NCBI RefSeq assembly: GCF_021155765.1
Contig: NC_060116.1
Location: 17,424,584-17,488,583, forward strand
From: Diprion similis
Taxonomy: Eukaryota > Arthropoda > Insecta > Hymenoptera > Diprionidae
Direction of reading: 5' to 3'
Length of the DNA stretch: 64,000 nucleotides
Part shown: one piece after another, positions 1 to 11,901 of the stretch
How positions within the stretch are numbered: the first letter of the stretch is position 1
Layout of the letters: the number at the start of each line of letters is the position of its first letter
Position numbers and translations under genes: made by a program
Notes under the pieces: generated by a model
The model's input: the letters and a program-made list of their open reading frames with translations, nothing else
What the model was told of the DNA's origin: nothing
The model's database searches: none

Positions 1-3000
1 CACTCACCTATTATGGAGGATACGCTTGCACCGGGAATGTAATAATGATACTGCAAGCACACCCGAGTGAAATATGAACAGATCCACAGAAGCAGCTTTG
101 TCAGACGCACACCGTCTGTGTCTACGAAGTTAGTTCGCGGTCCGCGACTCATGTAGGTAAAAGTCACAGCAGTTGCTCACCTTCACCTACATACTAATTG
201 CAAGAGATCCGACTTACCTCGACCTTAGTTTTCAATTAGAGGTCACGCGTGCTTTTCCGTTCAATGGCTTTTCGCGAAAACGTTCTTATCCTCGGGGAAG
301 GTGCAGAACTTGATTCTTATCCCTTATGTATAAAAATAATACAAATATAGGTACATTTACGGCTTTGTAGACTTGTATCGAGAACTTGTGACCACCTGTT
401 TAATCCCTGCAACGATAAACGTGAGGTCTTTTCGTTTCGAACATGTCACCAAGCTCCATAGTACAGTCGAATCTCTCAATAAGGCCTCTCGCAATAGGGC
501 CGCCTCTCCTCAAGAGAGCTCAGCAGCTTCCTCCGCTACTCTAGGTGAACAGAACGGAGCTGCAATTTTTACAGATACTCTCGCAATAGGGCCGGCAACA
601 TAAATGAAGTGTTGAAAGAAAATAGCGTAGCTGTTATGGACTTTAGGCGGCCCTGTTGCAAGAGTCTAGAGTTCAAAGCGCTATGAATGCACGTCGAGCT
701 CGTCGTTGGGAGTATGCTAATTCTTGGAAATAACCTCCCCCGCACCCCTATGACCGACTTTATGTGGAGAGTCATGTGCCTTTATATTGTTCTACATCTC
801 CATACTTTGGCTTGCCTCATTTTTAAATTCTATAAATTGTTTTCGCTTCGAAAAAAAATCAATATTATGGTTCTTCTGCCTTTGATCTTCCTATATTTTT
901 ACCCCCACCAGTTCATACCCATTGCAATACCTGATTATCATTATACAGCGTGGTCGGCCCAATGCTACGTCTTTACAGCTTTATCCTTGTAAAAAGAAAG
1001 CCGAATCGCGGCGCAGACGGGTGTTGTACTTGATTAAGAAACGCCTCCTCACCAAAAGTTTACTCTAAGTTGGGGAAGAAGTGTTCAGTTTTATACTCTA
1101 TGTTAATCAGCGGATGGTAGAATGAGCTCTAGAGAAGAAACAAGTTGTATGTACATTATTGTACATGCTATACATTCGAAATTCGAAAGAGCAATGATCT
1201 TCGTCAAAGTCTTACCACAATCTCGGACTGCCCTGGTACCCAAGGATCTTTCTGAGTATTACGGGTATGTCTGGTGGAAATGTAATGACGTTCGAGGCGA
1301 AATGGCCTCTCGTTCTCGGAACAAATCGGAACGATGAGTTTCCACCGCTATATATATTTTACTGTACTGCTGTGACAGGCCTCAGGTGTATTGGGTTGTT
1401 TATCGGCAGGCACAACGGCTCCCACTTAAATTATGTCAATCCCAGCGAGCTGCGGTTAATGTGATGATTATAAGTACAATCAACGATCATTTGACTGAAT
1501 TTAATGGTCACCAAAAAGGATGGAAATGATGTGGTTTTAGCTCGAGGCAAAATCCGTTTTAGGCTGAAGAATTGGATCTACACATATTTCTGTTTTTACG
1601 CTTGTGTAGGTGCAGATCATACGATCCGTAGCGGCTGAAACGTCGTTGCATTATCAATTGCAACGAAAAATTCTCTAACATATATCGTTCACCACTGTTT
1701 GGTCTGAAATTGATACATACAAATCTTTGGCTCGTTCGCTTATTTTCCGTGGATCAAATATTACGAAGTAACAAAAGCAGCTCAATCTTTGAAATCTTAC
1801 TGCCCATCACTGACAATGAGTTGTTCAATTTTTAGAGACGACACGAGGCTAAGCTAAGTGAGCCGAGCGCCATTCACTACACCGCCGTTGTGGAGAATTA
1901 GTTGCTGCGTATTTAAGGGCCTTTTCCACATTACGCCGGAAGCTAGTGATGTTTTCGAAATCTCCATGGCATCATCCGTGAATACGTAAACCTGGACTAT
2001 GGTTCCATTACGAAAACACATGTAAATCCAAATTTAGTGAAAACTCGATTTCCAGGATAATGTAATGGTACGATTTTCAGGATTTCGAAATCTGAAAATA
2101 TTCGACTACTCTCTGTGATCATATTGCGAACCAGCCATATTATGATTCATTGAAAAGTAAGAATATGAGAAAACAAGCTCAGGAAATAAGGAAACGATGA
2201 AGCTCGCGCGGTGTAGAATCGTAAATATAACAAAAGTTTTGCAATAATTAACTTAACTATCAGTTGCACAGTTGAATATTTGCATAGCAATGCTGGAGAT
2301 GCATGAGTAGCTGTCGGAGGTATAGCTGTAGGTTTTTATAGGACCTAACGAACAATGGTAGGCAGGTACCGACTGACAATGAATTCGACATGCTACTCGA
2401 ATGTACCATAGGTCGATAGATATGCAGGTTTTCACGAACATAACAAGTGGACAGTGTTGTAACGATATCGGAACATTTTACCAATATAAGATAATCGACG
2501 ATAAATATAAAATAAATATAAAAAACTTTCTGTCCGTTTGCTGATTGGCGGCTTTGCTTGCAGTTGCACGATTTCAATTGCATTGTTTCTGATTTGTAGA
2601 GGATGTTGACTGACAATAATAATAATTGCATTCCATATCATTCGCACGTTGCTTGTAATGTAAAGCTTTTGCAATCTACAACAGGTATTGTATATAGGCA
2701 TTAAAAAGTAGTAAAATGTTCCTCGCAAACAGGTTTGTCCAGATACCACTCCCCGAGACGTCGGTTTATGGATTCCATCAATTTATTATTAGAGGCCAAT
2801 CGACAGAGGAGAACTTGCATATAAATAAAGCGTAGCTTCGCTGTTCTATGACGTATAATTATATCTATAACACCCCCCATGACGCGCGCACATACGTACA
2901 TTCAGACATATTTCGAAGCATTGGGATATTACTAATAACGCACGCCGCAAGAAGATTTCCTTGTGAGATTCCTGTTTCTGCAAAGTTCAATCTCAAGGCA

Positions 3001-3766
3001 AGACATGCATCCACGTTTCCAAGCAAAATTGAGGCCTGTACTAATTGTGAGGAGTCGTCGTTTGTTTAACATGCGGAAAATTACCGATCACGTTTAAATC
3101 TCAATCCGTCAGCGTTTCATGAAATGATATTTTACTCTCCGTTTCATAAAAGCTTTAGACGATTGACGGTGAGCGGGGAGATCCGTTTGGGGCAACGAAA
3201 CAGTGCATGCAGTAATTGATGAACTCCGCGGTTGAAATATACAATTATGCAATCTCCTGTGAGGAAATATGTGTGGCCACATCCGTGTGATGCATACGGA
3301 GCCCGACAATCCGGATTCTAATCTTGAAATGTTCTTATAGATTTGTCTTCGGAGTTTCTTGCCGCGAATTTAGAATCTTTCGACGACAACTTAAAATTTA
3401 TACACCAATTGTCATCAGTCCCTGATTATCAATACCTGCACTAAAACGAGTTTCAGTAAATCCGTATGCCCGCCCTGGTATAACAAAACCAATTGTTCTC
3501 GTGACATAGTCAAGGAAATCTGGTATTATAGATAGTAATTAAACCTAACGCGAGGGAAATTAAATTTTCCGTACTCCCTACTATTTTTTTTTTTTTTTTT
3601 GCGGTGTTTTACAGTAATAATAACGTGGCTTTCGCATGTATGGAAAGAATGAAAGAGCAGGCAGAAAGGGGGGATCGTTCGCCGAGTTATTTCTCCGGTC
3701 AGATCCAAGGAACACTGTCGATTTAGTTTTGGTTGAGCTTTCGCGTGCGTCAGCTTGGGACGCGTC
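1..3766. other. gene-free left flank
   Basis: I see no supportable gene in this stretch. Open frames are short (about 120 codons or fewer), AT-driven and lack recognisable domains. A 16-base motif (tctcgcaatagggccg) occurs twice about 90 bases apart near 487 and 578. A T-run of about 18 bases lies near 3583-3600. The right end is presumably the promoter-proximal region of the protease that starts at 4157. Confidence 0.5.
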
Positions 3767-3774
3767 TATAAATA
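3767..3774 (+). promoter_or_regulatory. candidate TATA box for the CLIP protease
   Basis: The sequence TATAAATA lies 390 bases upstream of the protease start codon. An arthropod-type initiator (TCAGTC) is present near 3844, but the spacing to the TATA motif is about 77 bases rather than the usual 30, so the two may not belong together. The assignment is inference from motif and position only. Confidence 0.3.
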
Positions 3775-4156
3775 ATACGCGTCCGGTTGGCAGAAGCCGT
3801 TTGGTTAAAAAGCATGAGATGAGGCCGTAGCAGACAATCGTGTTCAGTCGCAGATTGGACCGCGAACCCTGCGGGTGTCAGGTGTTGAACGTTTTTCCGT
3901 ATATCCACGCTACACTTGACATTGCGTCGATCATCGGCGTATAACTTTGTTTTATTGCTAGTGTTATATCACAGCAATCCAGTGTAGTGCTACATCCGAC
4001 GTGGTGGTCTCCTCGCGATATCTCCAATAATAATCGCTTTGCGTTTCTACTGTTTTTCGTTCAGTATTCCGATTGTTTTTCACCGATCTCCGTTGGATAT
4101 AATAGTTAAAAATCGCCCAGCTTAACTTCTCAGAGAAAAAAAATATTTCTGGAACA

Positions 4157-4908
4157 ATGGGGAGAATGTCAAAGCTGAATTTTCGGATTTTCCTCCTTCT
4201 CGGACTCCTCGTCTGTGTCCAGGCGTATCCGACTTACGAAGATCGTGATCTTTATGGTGAGCCACTGATCTCTTTTATGCACTCCGATCCAATCGGATTT
4301 GATACTACCCCTTATAAACCTCCATCTGCACTAGGATTCAACGGTACTATTGTTTCAATTGGAACAAGTCGGAACGACTCTTTTCCTCGGGCGGGGGGGG
4401 GGGGGGGGGGGGGGGGGGGTAGTGTTATAAAGGGTGAAATCACGCGTTTTTACCCCCCTGCCAGTTGATCTAGTAGTCGGCTTGTGACGCAAGAAAACTA
4501 AGCTTTCCAATGTCTTAAAATGAAGAGGGTTGCTGAGCCAACCGGTATTATTGTAAAAACAGTCCTGTTTCAGACTTTAAACTAAAAGCACGTATGGCGA
4601 TTAAAATTATTTTTCTTCAATCATTTTATTTTCCGCCTTTTATTGATTCAGCTAATCAAGCTCACGAACCCACTTTTATTTGAAACACGAGTCCGTTTCA
4701 ATATTATTAAGAGAGCAAGAGAACAACGGTAGATGGAAGGAACCGGTATAGGCAAAACTTCATCGAGGTTACCCATAGTAACTTACTGATATACATATAT
4801 ATATATATATATATATAAAAAAACATCGGTATATACGTGTATATATATATACACATACATATATATATATATATAAAAAAACATCGGTATATACGTGTAT
4901 ATATATAT

Positions 4909-4948
<40 letters not shown>

Positions 4949-4976
4949 ATATATATATACACGTATATACCGATGT

Positions 4977-5035
<59 letters not shown>

Positions 5036-8000
5036 TATATATATATACACGTATATACCGATGTTTTTTTTCGACCGCTTTGAATAAACGGGTTCCTATC
5101 GTGCAACACCAATTTCTGTGCAAATGTATGTTCCATGACTTATTTTTCTTTTCATTCCAAGACTGGTTTCACATATCTCATACCCGAAAGTTCGTTTCAT
5201 GATGATACGTGCATGCAATAATGAAGAGTAACAAACATTTTCAAACAAAGTAAACAAAAGGAAATTTAATATGCTACTCTACTTATATATCAGTAGATAA
5301 GTAAATTTATAGTTTATGTCTTTGACGATTACTGTTTAAACGCATTTATGCTTTTGCTTGTGAACGTAGAAAGCAATTAGCACAGAATACGTACGTACGA
5401 ACGGACAGATTACTGTAGCTATGTGGAATCTTCATTCGTCGTGAATAACAAGTTATTATACTATGACTGTTTGCTGCGATCGATTTTTACCATCCTCCTA
5501 CATGTGTAATCAGTCCTTTATTACAATTTTAAGTGTAAAAACAACTCTTCTCTATAACCTGTCGCTTATTTAATATGTAGTATCGAATCTTTGGTACATA
5601 CGGTAAATATTTCCACAGCTGTTGAGTATCAACCACACGTACTTTATGCTTTTGATTATGCCTGATGTCGAGTTCACAATCAGAGTTCAGAAACCTGCTG
5701 ACGACGTCAGCGTACGTGTACATGTAACGCATCCATGCTAGTCACGCAGATACGATGTGGTTTACGTTGATGGAAAGTACTCTGATTAAATCAAATGACG
5801 GACGTTCATTGAAAAAGGAACTTGTTACTGTACTTCGCGACGTCACCATTTGGCTTCTATGTTATCGCCAACTAATATAAACGAAGTAATAAAATCTAGG
5901 AAAATCGAGAAACTTGTCTCTGGTTTGCGCTTGCGTTATTTCACACTTACTTTTCTTCAACGGTACTAGTTAATTAGCCGATAGTTATCACCAGTTTTTC
6001 ACAATCTATGCAGCGATATATGTCGAATGCAGCAGTGGTCAAGCATCATTAACGACGTCTTTAACCTCCATTACTTACCTTAAGAAATCTCCGAGTAATT
6101 TAAACCTCGCATTCTCTGGCTATAGGTTTTCGACCAGTCTAAACACTTGTAAAACCAACCTATACACATACTTGACCAGTTGAAAAAATTACTGATCATT
6201 ACCAATTAACTGCAGCCTCTGGAATCTGACTCTTTATATTGATAGATGAAGGAATCTTGCATACAACGCAGTTAATTAACACTACGGAATCGTCATTTCC
6301 GCTTATTGCTGACGTCATGTATCACAACCAGTTTCAGTCGTTGCAAACGATTTCACACAGATACAATGTTCGTGTCGTAATTCAAATTTCCCGCGATCCC
6401 AATGCCGTTTCAAATTGTTACAACGTAGTAAACAAGCATGCATATTCAACGAATCCTGTATTGTGATTAGATATGTACGTACGTACATACATACGTAGGC
6501 GGAAATTTGTTGGACGGAAAAACCCTGTGGTTATCTTGGCTAATGTTAGTTTTTATTTACGCGGAAAGAAAAAAATTGCAGATTTTACATTTCCTGTTGT
6601 GAATATATGGGCAGCATTTTTTTGGAGTTAAATCTACAGCAGTTGTGGCAAGATTTATAAATCCGATAATAAGAGTTACAAAACCAATAATAAGACTTGC
6701 AATACGCTTGGGTAGATTCACCACAATTGATGTGGATTTAACTCCAAGAAAGTGCTGTCCATATAATCACCACAGGAGATGTAGAATCTACATTACATTT
6801 TTTTCCGTGTTATAATTCTTATAGTTTAAAAGTGTATCAGCGTAAAGTACAGGTCAAGGATCCCGCTCCAATTACTGCTATATTTATCATCCGACATGCG
6901 GAATCAATCGCTCCGGTCCGCATTGACTCCGTAATAAATTCCAACGAAATACGTACCATTCCAGCTATGTGTATCAAGTCACATTTCCTATAATCTTGGT
7001 GTCCAATTCCGGGTGACCGTAAAAATGATTCAGACTTGTTTCTCCGAATACTAGAATCATATGCAATGCAGCGTTACTGAGGTGTGGTAAGTTCACCGTT
7101 TACCGTTATGGACGCAAAAATATAATTCCGCGATTACGCAACGAATGATATAATTACACCAATTCTTGGAATTCGATTCCACGAGGCATGCCACTGTTAC
7201 TGGATAATCTCAGGAGTGAATAGCCTCTTTCCGGAACTCGTTGTTATGGTACTTCGCGGAAGATTGTAGTTCAATCTGTTCAATCGACACATCGTTAACA
7301 TATTTTACAAGATACAGCTACCGGACGACGTAAAAATATTATATCTTCATTGCAGAAGGCAGTCCGTGCACGCTGTCAAATGGCAAAGGGAAAGGCGTTT
7401 GCAAGAAGGTGACAGATTGCCCGACGAAAATTGTGGAAGTGCATCGGCGCGACTACGACAATGCCGACCGATGTGGCTTCGATGAATTCACTGAGATTGT
7501 TTGCTGCATAAATATACCCGGGAAGGTGGGGTCCGACGGGACCGACCAAAGGAGGCCGCGACCGGCCGATGCTGGTAAACTATACCCACACGTATATTGT
7601 TGTTATATGAATTATAATTCGCATTTGCCATGACGTCATCGATAAAAACTACCAACTTATAAGGGAATCCTCATTCGTACTGCCAGACGAAAACAAATGC
7701 GGGTTGTAGACGTTTCCGCGGACCAACGTGTAAACGAAATCAACGATGCGGATATGATTCTTATAGATCTTGCAATAACTGGTATATCTACACGGCCGAC
7801 TTGTTCTCGGGGGCATCTATAAATAAGTATAATGACGAGCTTGCGAATTCTCCTGTATAATGTTCAAACTATGTCAAAGTGCGTGGCTATGAACCCAGAT
7901 AGCAAACAAGGAAAAATGTGTTATTGATAGTTTTTGCAAAGATGTCGCACATATTTATGACATCTTCGAGACATATTATGATATCTTTATGGTTCCACGT

Positions 8001-9721
8001 AAAACTAGATGCAAGACCATGTTGAGACTTCCGCTACATCATATGTCTAGTTGTTTTTTGCTATTTGGGAGTCAGTTTTTGCTCGTTCTTTACGATCAAT
8101 TGCTTTCCACGCGTTTCTTAAAAATTTACAAATATCAAGGAACTGTAAATAGTACAAGTAACATAACGAATCGATTTTGCCGCTTGTTAGCGTATTCAAG
8201 ATTAGTAATTCTACCCCGTTACAATAAAGATAAATAACCTTCATCGCATACAACGCCCATTTTAACGAAGCCAGCAGTTTTCGAATAATTGACGACGTCA
8301 CATCTGTCTGCATATTATGATAATCTGCACGTGGAAAATATGTTAAATACAAACTTCGAAGGTCGCTAAAAAAGTGGATCGCGATCAGTTCTTTACCTTT
8401 CATGTTGCAAATATATCAGAAATTGAAAGCATTGTGAAAAAATCACCATATATAACTGTAGCTTATTGACATTTGTAAAATTCTATACATATAGGCCGTT
8501 ATAAATCCTGTTGAATAAGTTGTACCTGTAAATATTGATTTATACATTTGAAATGACGAAAAATTTGGTTTGTGTTTTATAATTTGTCTGATATACACAA
8601 CTGAACCCACTACTCGTGAAAAAAAAATTCATATATTTTTCTTTTCTCCATGAATAGCTTGCCAGGAATACAGCAATGAAGTTCTACCAACCGAACGCTT
8701 CGTGGATTTTTATGTTTTGAGTGGCGAAGATGCGAAATCAAAAGAATTCCCGTTCATGGCAGCGCTTGGCTATGCGGATGAATCAGGGGATAATGGCGCC
8801 AGCAGTATCGCATACACGTGCGGAGGGACTTTAATATCTCGGCAACACGTCCTCACCGCCGCCCACTGCGTTAGCAATATCAACAGGCAAATTCCCGTCG
8901 AGGTGAGGTTTCAAGAATTATCTAAATCGCACAAGGTACAGTCGATAACATAAATTTCAGCATGCGTATCGACCCATCCACAGATTCACGATGAACAGAA
9001 AACTCCAACTTATACTTAATTCCGAACATACATAATTTAAGAGTTATAGGTATATTCATGTGTGAGATTGTTATTTTTTCAAACTGCATATTCATTTGTA
9101 TTACAGGTAAGACTGGGAACGACGGATTTGATCACCGCCGAAAACGATACGCAACGGGTAACGGTAGCATCTACGATACCGCATCCAGAATACTTGATAA
9201 CCCAAAACTACAACGACATAGCAATAATAAAGCTCCGTGAACCAGTACGGCTAACTTCTTCGGTACACCCGGCGTGTCTGCTTTCAAAATCGTTCAACGT
9301 TTCAGAGAGCGCGAAGAATGCGTCTCTGATTGTTGCCGGCTGGGGACAGACGTCCGTCGACGGTACCGAGACGACGAAATTGCAAAAAGCTGTCGGTCTG
9401 AGATTCGTCGACACGAACGAATGCTCGGAGAGCTACAACGACACAAATGTGAGGCTTCCCAACGGGCTGGACAATATGATATGTGCTATTGACCCGAACA
9501 CCACGCGACGAGCGGATGCCTGTTGGGGCGACAGCGGAGGTCCGCTTATCGCATCTGTGGGATCCGCGCAGTTTGTAGCCGGAATCACGGCGTTCGGCAA
9601 AGCCTGCGGAGGATCCACGCCCGGCGTTTACACATCGGTATACGATTACTTGAGCTGGATCGAAGGCCACGTTTGGCCTGACACCGAAGGTAAACGATCT
9701 GAAAGCGATATCGTATGGTGA
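4157..9721 (+). CDS. secreted CLIP-domain serine protease (four exons)
   Basis: Exons 4157-4256, 7356-7574, 8658-8902 and 9107-9721 join in phase to give 392 residues. Residues 1-23 are a signal peptide (hydrophobic [12 protein letters not shown]). Exon 2 carries a complete CLIP domain with six cysteines (38, 49, 55, 73, 83, 84). The S1-family domain holds the triad His176 (TAAHC), Asp225 (NDIAII) and Ser331 (GDSGGP). Asp325, six residues before the serine, predicts trypsin-like cleavage after Arg/Lys. Family knowledge: such zymogens act extracellularly in Toll, prophenoloxidase or developmental cascades. The linker plus '[10 protein letters not shown]' after the activation site resembles the snake/persephone (CLIP-C) group. 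Oddity: the N-terminus of the mature chain reads VLSG rather than IVGG and is preceded by Tyr125, not Arg/Lys. Start choice: the first ATG followed by a signal peptide. The exact orthologue is not identified. Confidence 0.88.
4393..4419. repeat. poly-G tract of 27 bases
   Basis: An uninterrupted run of 27 G lies in intron 1 of the protease, about 140 bases after the donor site. It could form G-quadruplex structures in the transcript and is also a likely place for assembly length error. Confidence 0.95.
4793..5070. repeat. compound AT-rich inverted repeat
   Basis: A 58-base unit containing A7-CATCGGTATATACGTG followed by TA-rich sequence occurs twice in forward orientation (CATCGG at 4824 and 4882). 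It then occurs twice in reverse orientation (CCGATG ending at 4975 and 5063), separated by (TA)n runs. The whole block can fold as one long hairpin or cruciform. It lies in intron 1 of the protease. Open frames here are pure Tyr-Ile repeats and are not genes. Confidence 0.9.
6560..6809. mobile_element. palindromic MITE-like element, about 250 bp
   Basis: The two ends are inverted copies over roughly 90 bases with scattered mismatches. The left end begins CGCGGAAAG-A-run and continues through GGAGTTAAATCTACA and GTTGTGG. The right end, read in reverse, begins CACGG-A-run and carries GGAGTTAAATCCACA and ATTGTGG. TTA is present on both sides (6557-6559 and 6810-6812), consistent with a 3-bp target duplication. 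There is no coding capacity. It sits in intron 1 of the protease gene. The superfamily is not recognised. Confidence 0.75.
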
Positions 9722-11901
9722 AATCTGAGTCGCGGGTACGACGTGCGGAAATGAAACTATTCGGCGAACTCTTATGGACATCGACAGCTCAGATCGAGAG
9801 TCACACGCGTGTTTCTGCCCGCCAAATTGTGTGTTTAAAATCTTCGAGATTTACACTTATGCAGACGTGTAATACGTAACACTGGACGCCAAAGTTGGAG
9901 AAAGATTTGTGCCGCTGTTATCTTAATATCTCGATACCGTTGGGTCGGTATATTTGATATAATGAAGTGTGTATGGATATACGCACACATTGGGCAATAT
10001 TGTGTCTGTACGCAGCTTATAGTGTATCACTTAACTAACGATAAGGTACCATTACAGTTTGCTTCGATTCTTCGAATTTTGCTGCTATAATTTATTTTAC
10101 TTGTCACAACCTTTACGCGCAATAGAAATATTTCAGAGTGGAAAATTTCATCATATAGCCGAAGAATCAGAAGCCCGTATGAATAGTGTATGTTCTGATT
10201 AAGTATGACAGCCGATACAGTTGAATAATTTTTGACCTGTCCAGACTACCAAAAGTATCATTCAACTGATAATTTGCCATTTTCTTGCCCTCATTATAAA
10301 CAACCTCACTACTTGACATTTAAGAAATGACGGGTATCACACTAGAATTTGTGAATCATAGTAAAATCTAGGATACCTGAAGTAATGGTTCATTACTAGT
10401 GAATACTACGAAATTCTCAACACCATAAGTAATAACGCAATTTTGTGATAAACTCAAACTGAAGTTGATGAGTTGATTTACTGCACGTAAATCGATGACA
10501 TAGTATTAGTGACTATTTTTTAAAACTGCGATGGTGATTCTCCCCTGAGTTAATCGAACTCCATCTCAGCCGTGTTGAAATGCACAGTGATATTATTCTA
10601 TTCTGTAAATATGTATACATACGATATAGATCTGTACAGTTTTTGGCGTTGATGTCAAAAACGACGTTTGCTTAAAATGACAACAGAATGGTGCTCAATT
10701 TATACTTAATAATACCAGAATAGCAATGCGGATTTTTAATACTATATCCCGCATAACTATTTTTCCTACAACCTCTGACAGAGCTACAGTATTTTATAAA
10801 CCAAATTAGCACTTTCATGTTGCAGAATATGGAGTTGCGTTTAATTTTTTACGTCTTTACTAAAACATATATTAAACATTTTATTCGTTCATTTAATTTT
10901 CCATGCGCAATTTCACACGGGGTAGGCAAAGTAAATAGTTTTGTCCACACTGTTTATACTTTTTTGATTAAAAATATATATATATATTTTTTTTCAGGCA
11001 ATCACTATTTCAATTCGAGGTTAACGTGAAACTATTATATAAAGAGATTAGAGCACAGAGGATTATACTTGAAAGTAAGGTCAAGATGTTCTTTCTGAAA
11101 AAGAAAAGACGAAAGGGATACACTTATCTAACACTCAACATTAAAAATGTGGTATTAACTAGTAATACAGAATTTTCTGTAATTACGATATAACTATTAT
11201 ATATACAAACACAGCTATAAGTTTGGCCAACTGTCACTCATCAGCCTTATAGCCTTGCTTTTTGGCTCAGCCATTCAAATAATTTATATTGAAATCCCCT
11301 TAGAAGATTTATAGAGTCATTTTCAATAATTCTCACACATCATAGCTTGATCATCAAGTTATAAGGGTGGTCATACGGACCAATCACGCGCAACTTATTA
11401 CCCAATGCGGTAAAAGTATACCTACAAGGTGATAAATAAATATTAAAACATACCAATTTAGAACTAGAACTAGAAACATTTTTGCCTGGTTTTCAAAACA
11501 TAATCTCATTTGCTAAGAAAAACGACCGTAGAACCTCATTGAAAATCGACAAAAATACTGCCTTCTTTCTCCCCAAACATTACAATAACCAGTGGCGGTG
11601 AAATCCTCAGAAATGGATACATATCAACTGTCTAACCCATTGTCCGTACAAATAATGTAACTTGGTCTAAGCATTTTCGAAAATTAAAAAAGTTATATGA
11701 CTTTATTTCTGCCAACCGAGATTGCATGGTTTTAATGAAAATTTGATTGTTTTATCGCGGAAAACCTTCGATTTAGTGGAATACCTTTGGTTCTACTCCA
11801 TGTGCTTGTCACAGTTTGCTACGTATTTTTGTAAATATGTTGATTGGTAATTATACTTATAATTTTCTTAAACACACAGTAAAAATAATAATGTACTTGA
11901 T
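9722..11901. other. intergenic between protease and GTPBP2 (3' ends)
   Basis: This AT-rich stretch lies between two convergent genes and should hold their 3' UTRs. No credible coding exon is visible. The only sizeable frame (about 10817-11029) is Phe/Ile/Tyr-rich and without domains. Confidence 0.5.

Noticed and set aside
1122-1464. Possible transposase fragment (MSGGNVMTFEAKWPLVLG...)
   Set aside because: The pattern faintly recalls a DDE transposase core, but the catalytic residues and terminal repeats are not visible.
2253-2749. Three overlapping minus-strand frames of 60-123 codons
   Set aside because: No domain, no similarity I can recognise, overlapping alternatives of equal quality and no splice context.
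4707-5202. Open frames of up to 138 codons on both strands in the 4.8-5.1 kb block
   Set aside because: They consist of Tyr-Ile repeats produced by TA microsatellite and the inverted repeat.
8047-8403. 118-codon minus-strand frame inside protease intron 2
   Set aside because: No recognisable domain; antisense to a well-supported intron and AT-rich in composition.
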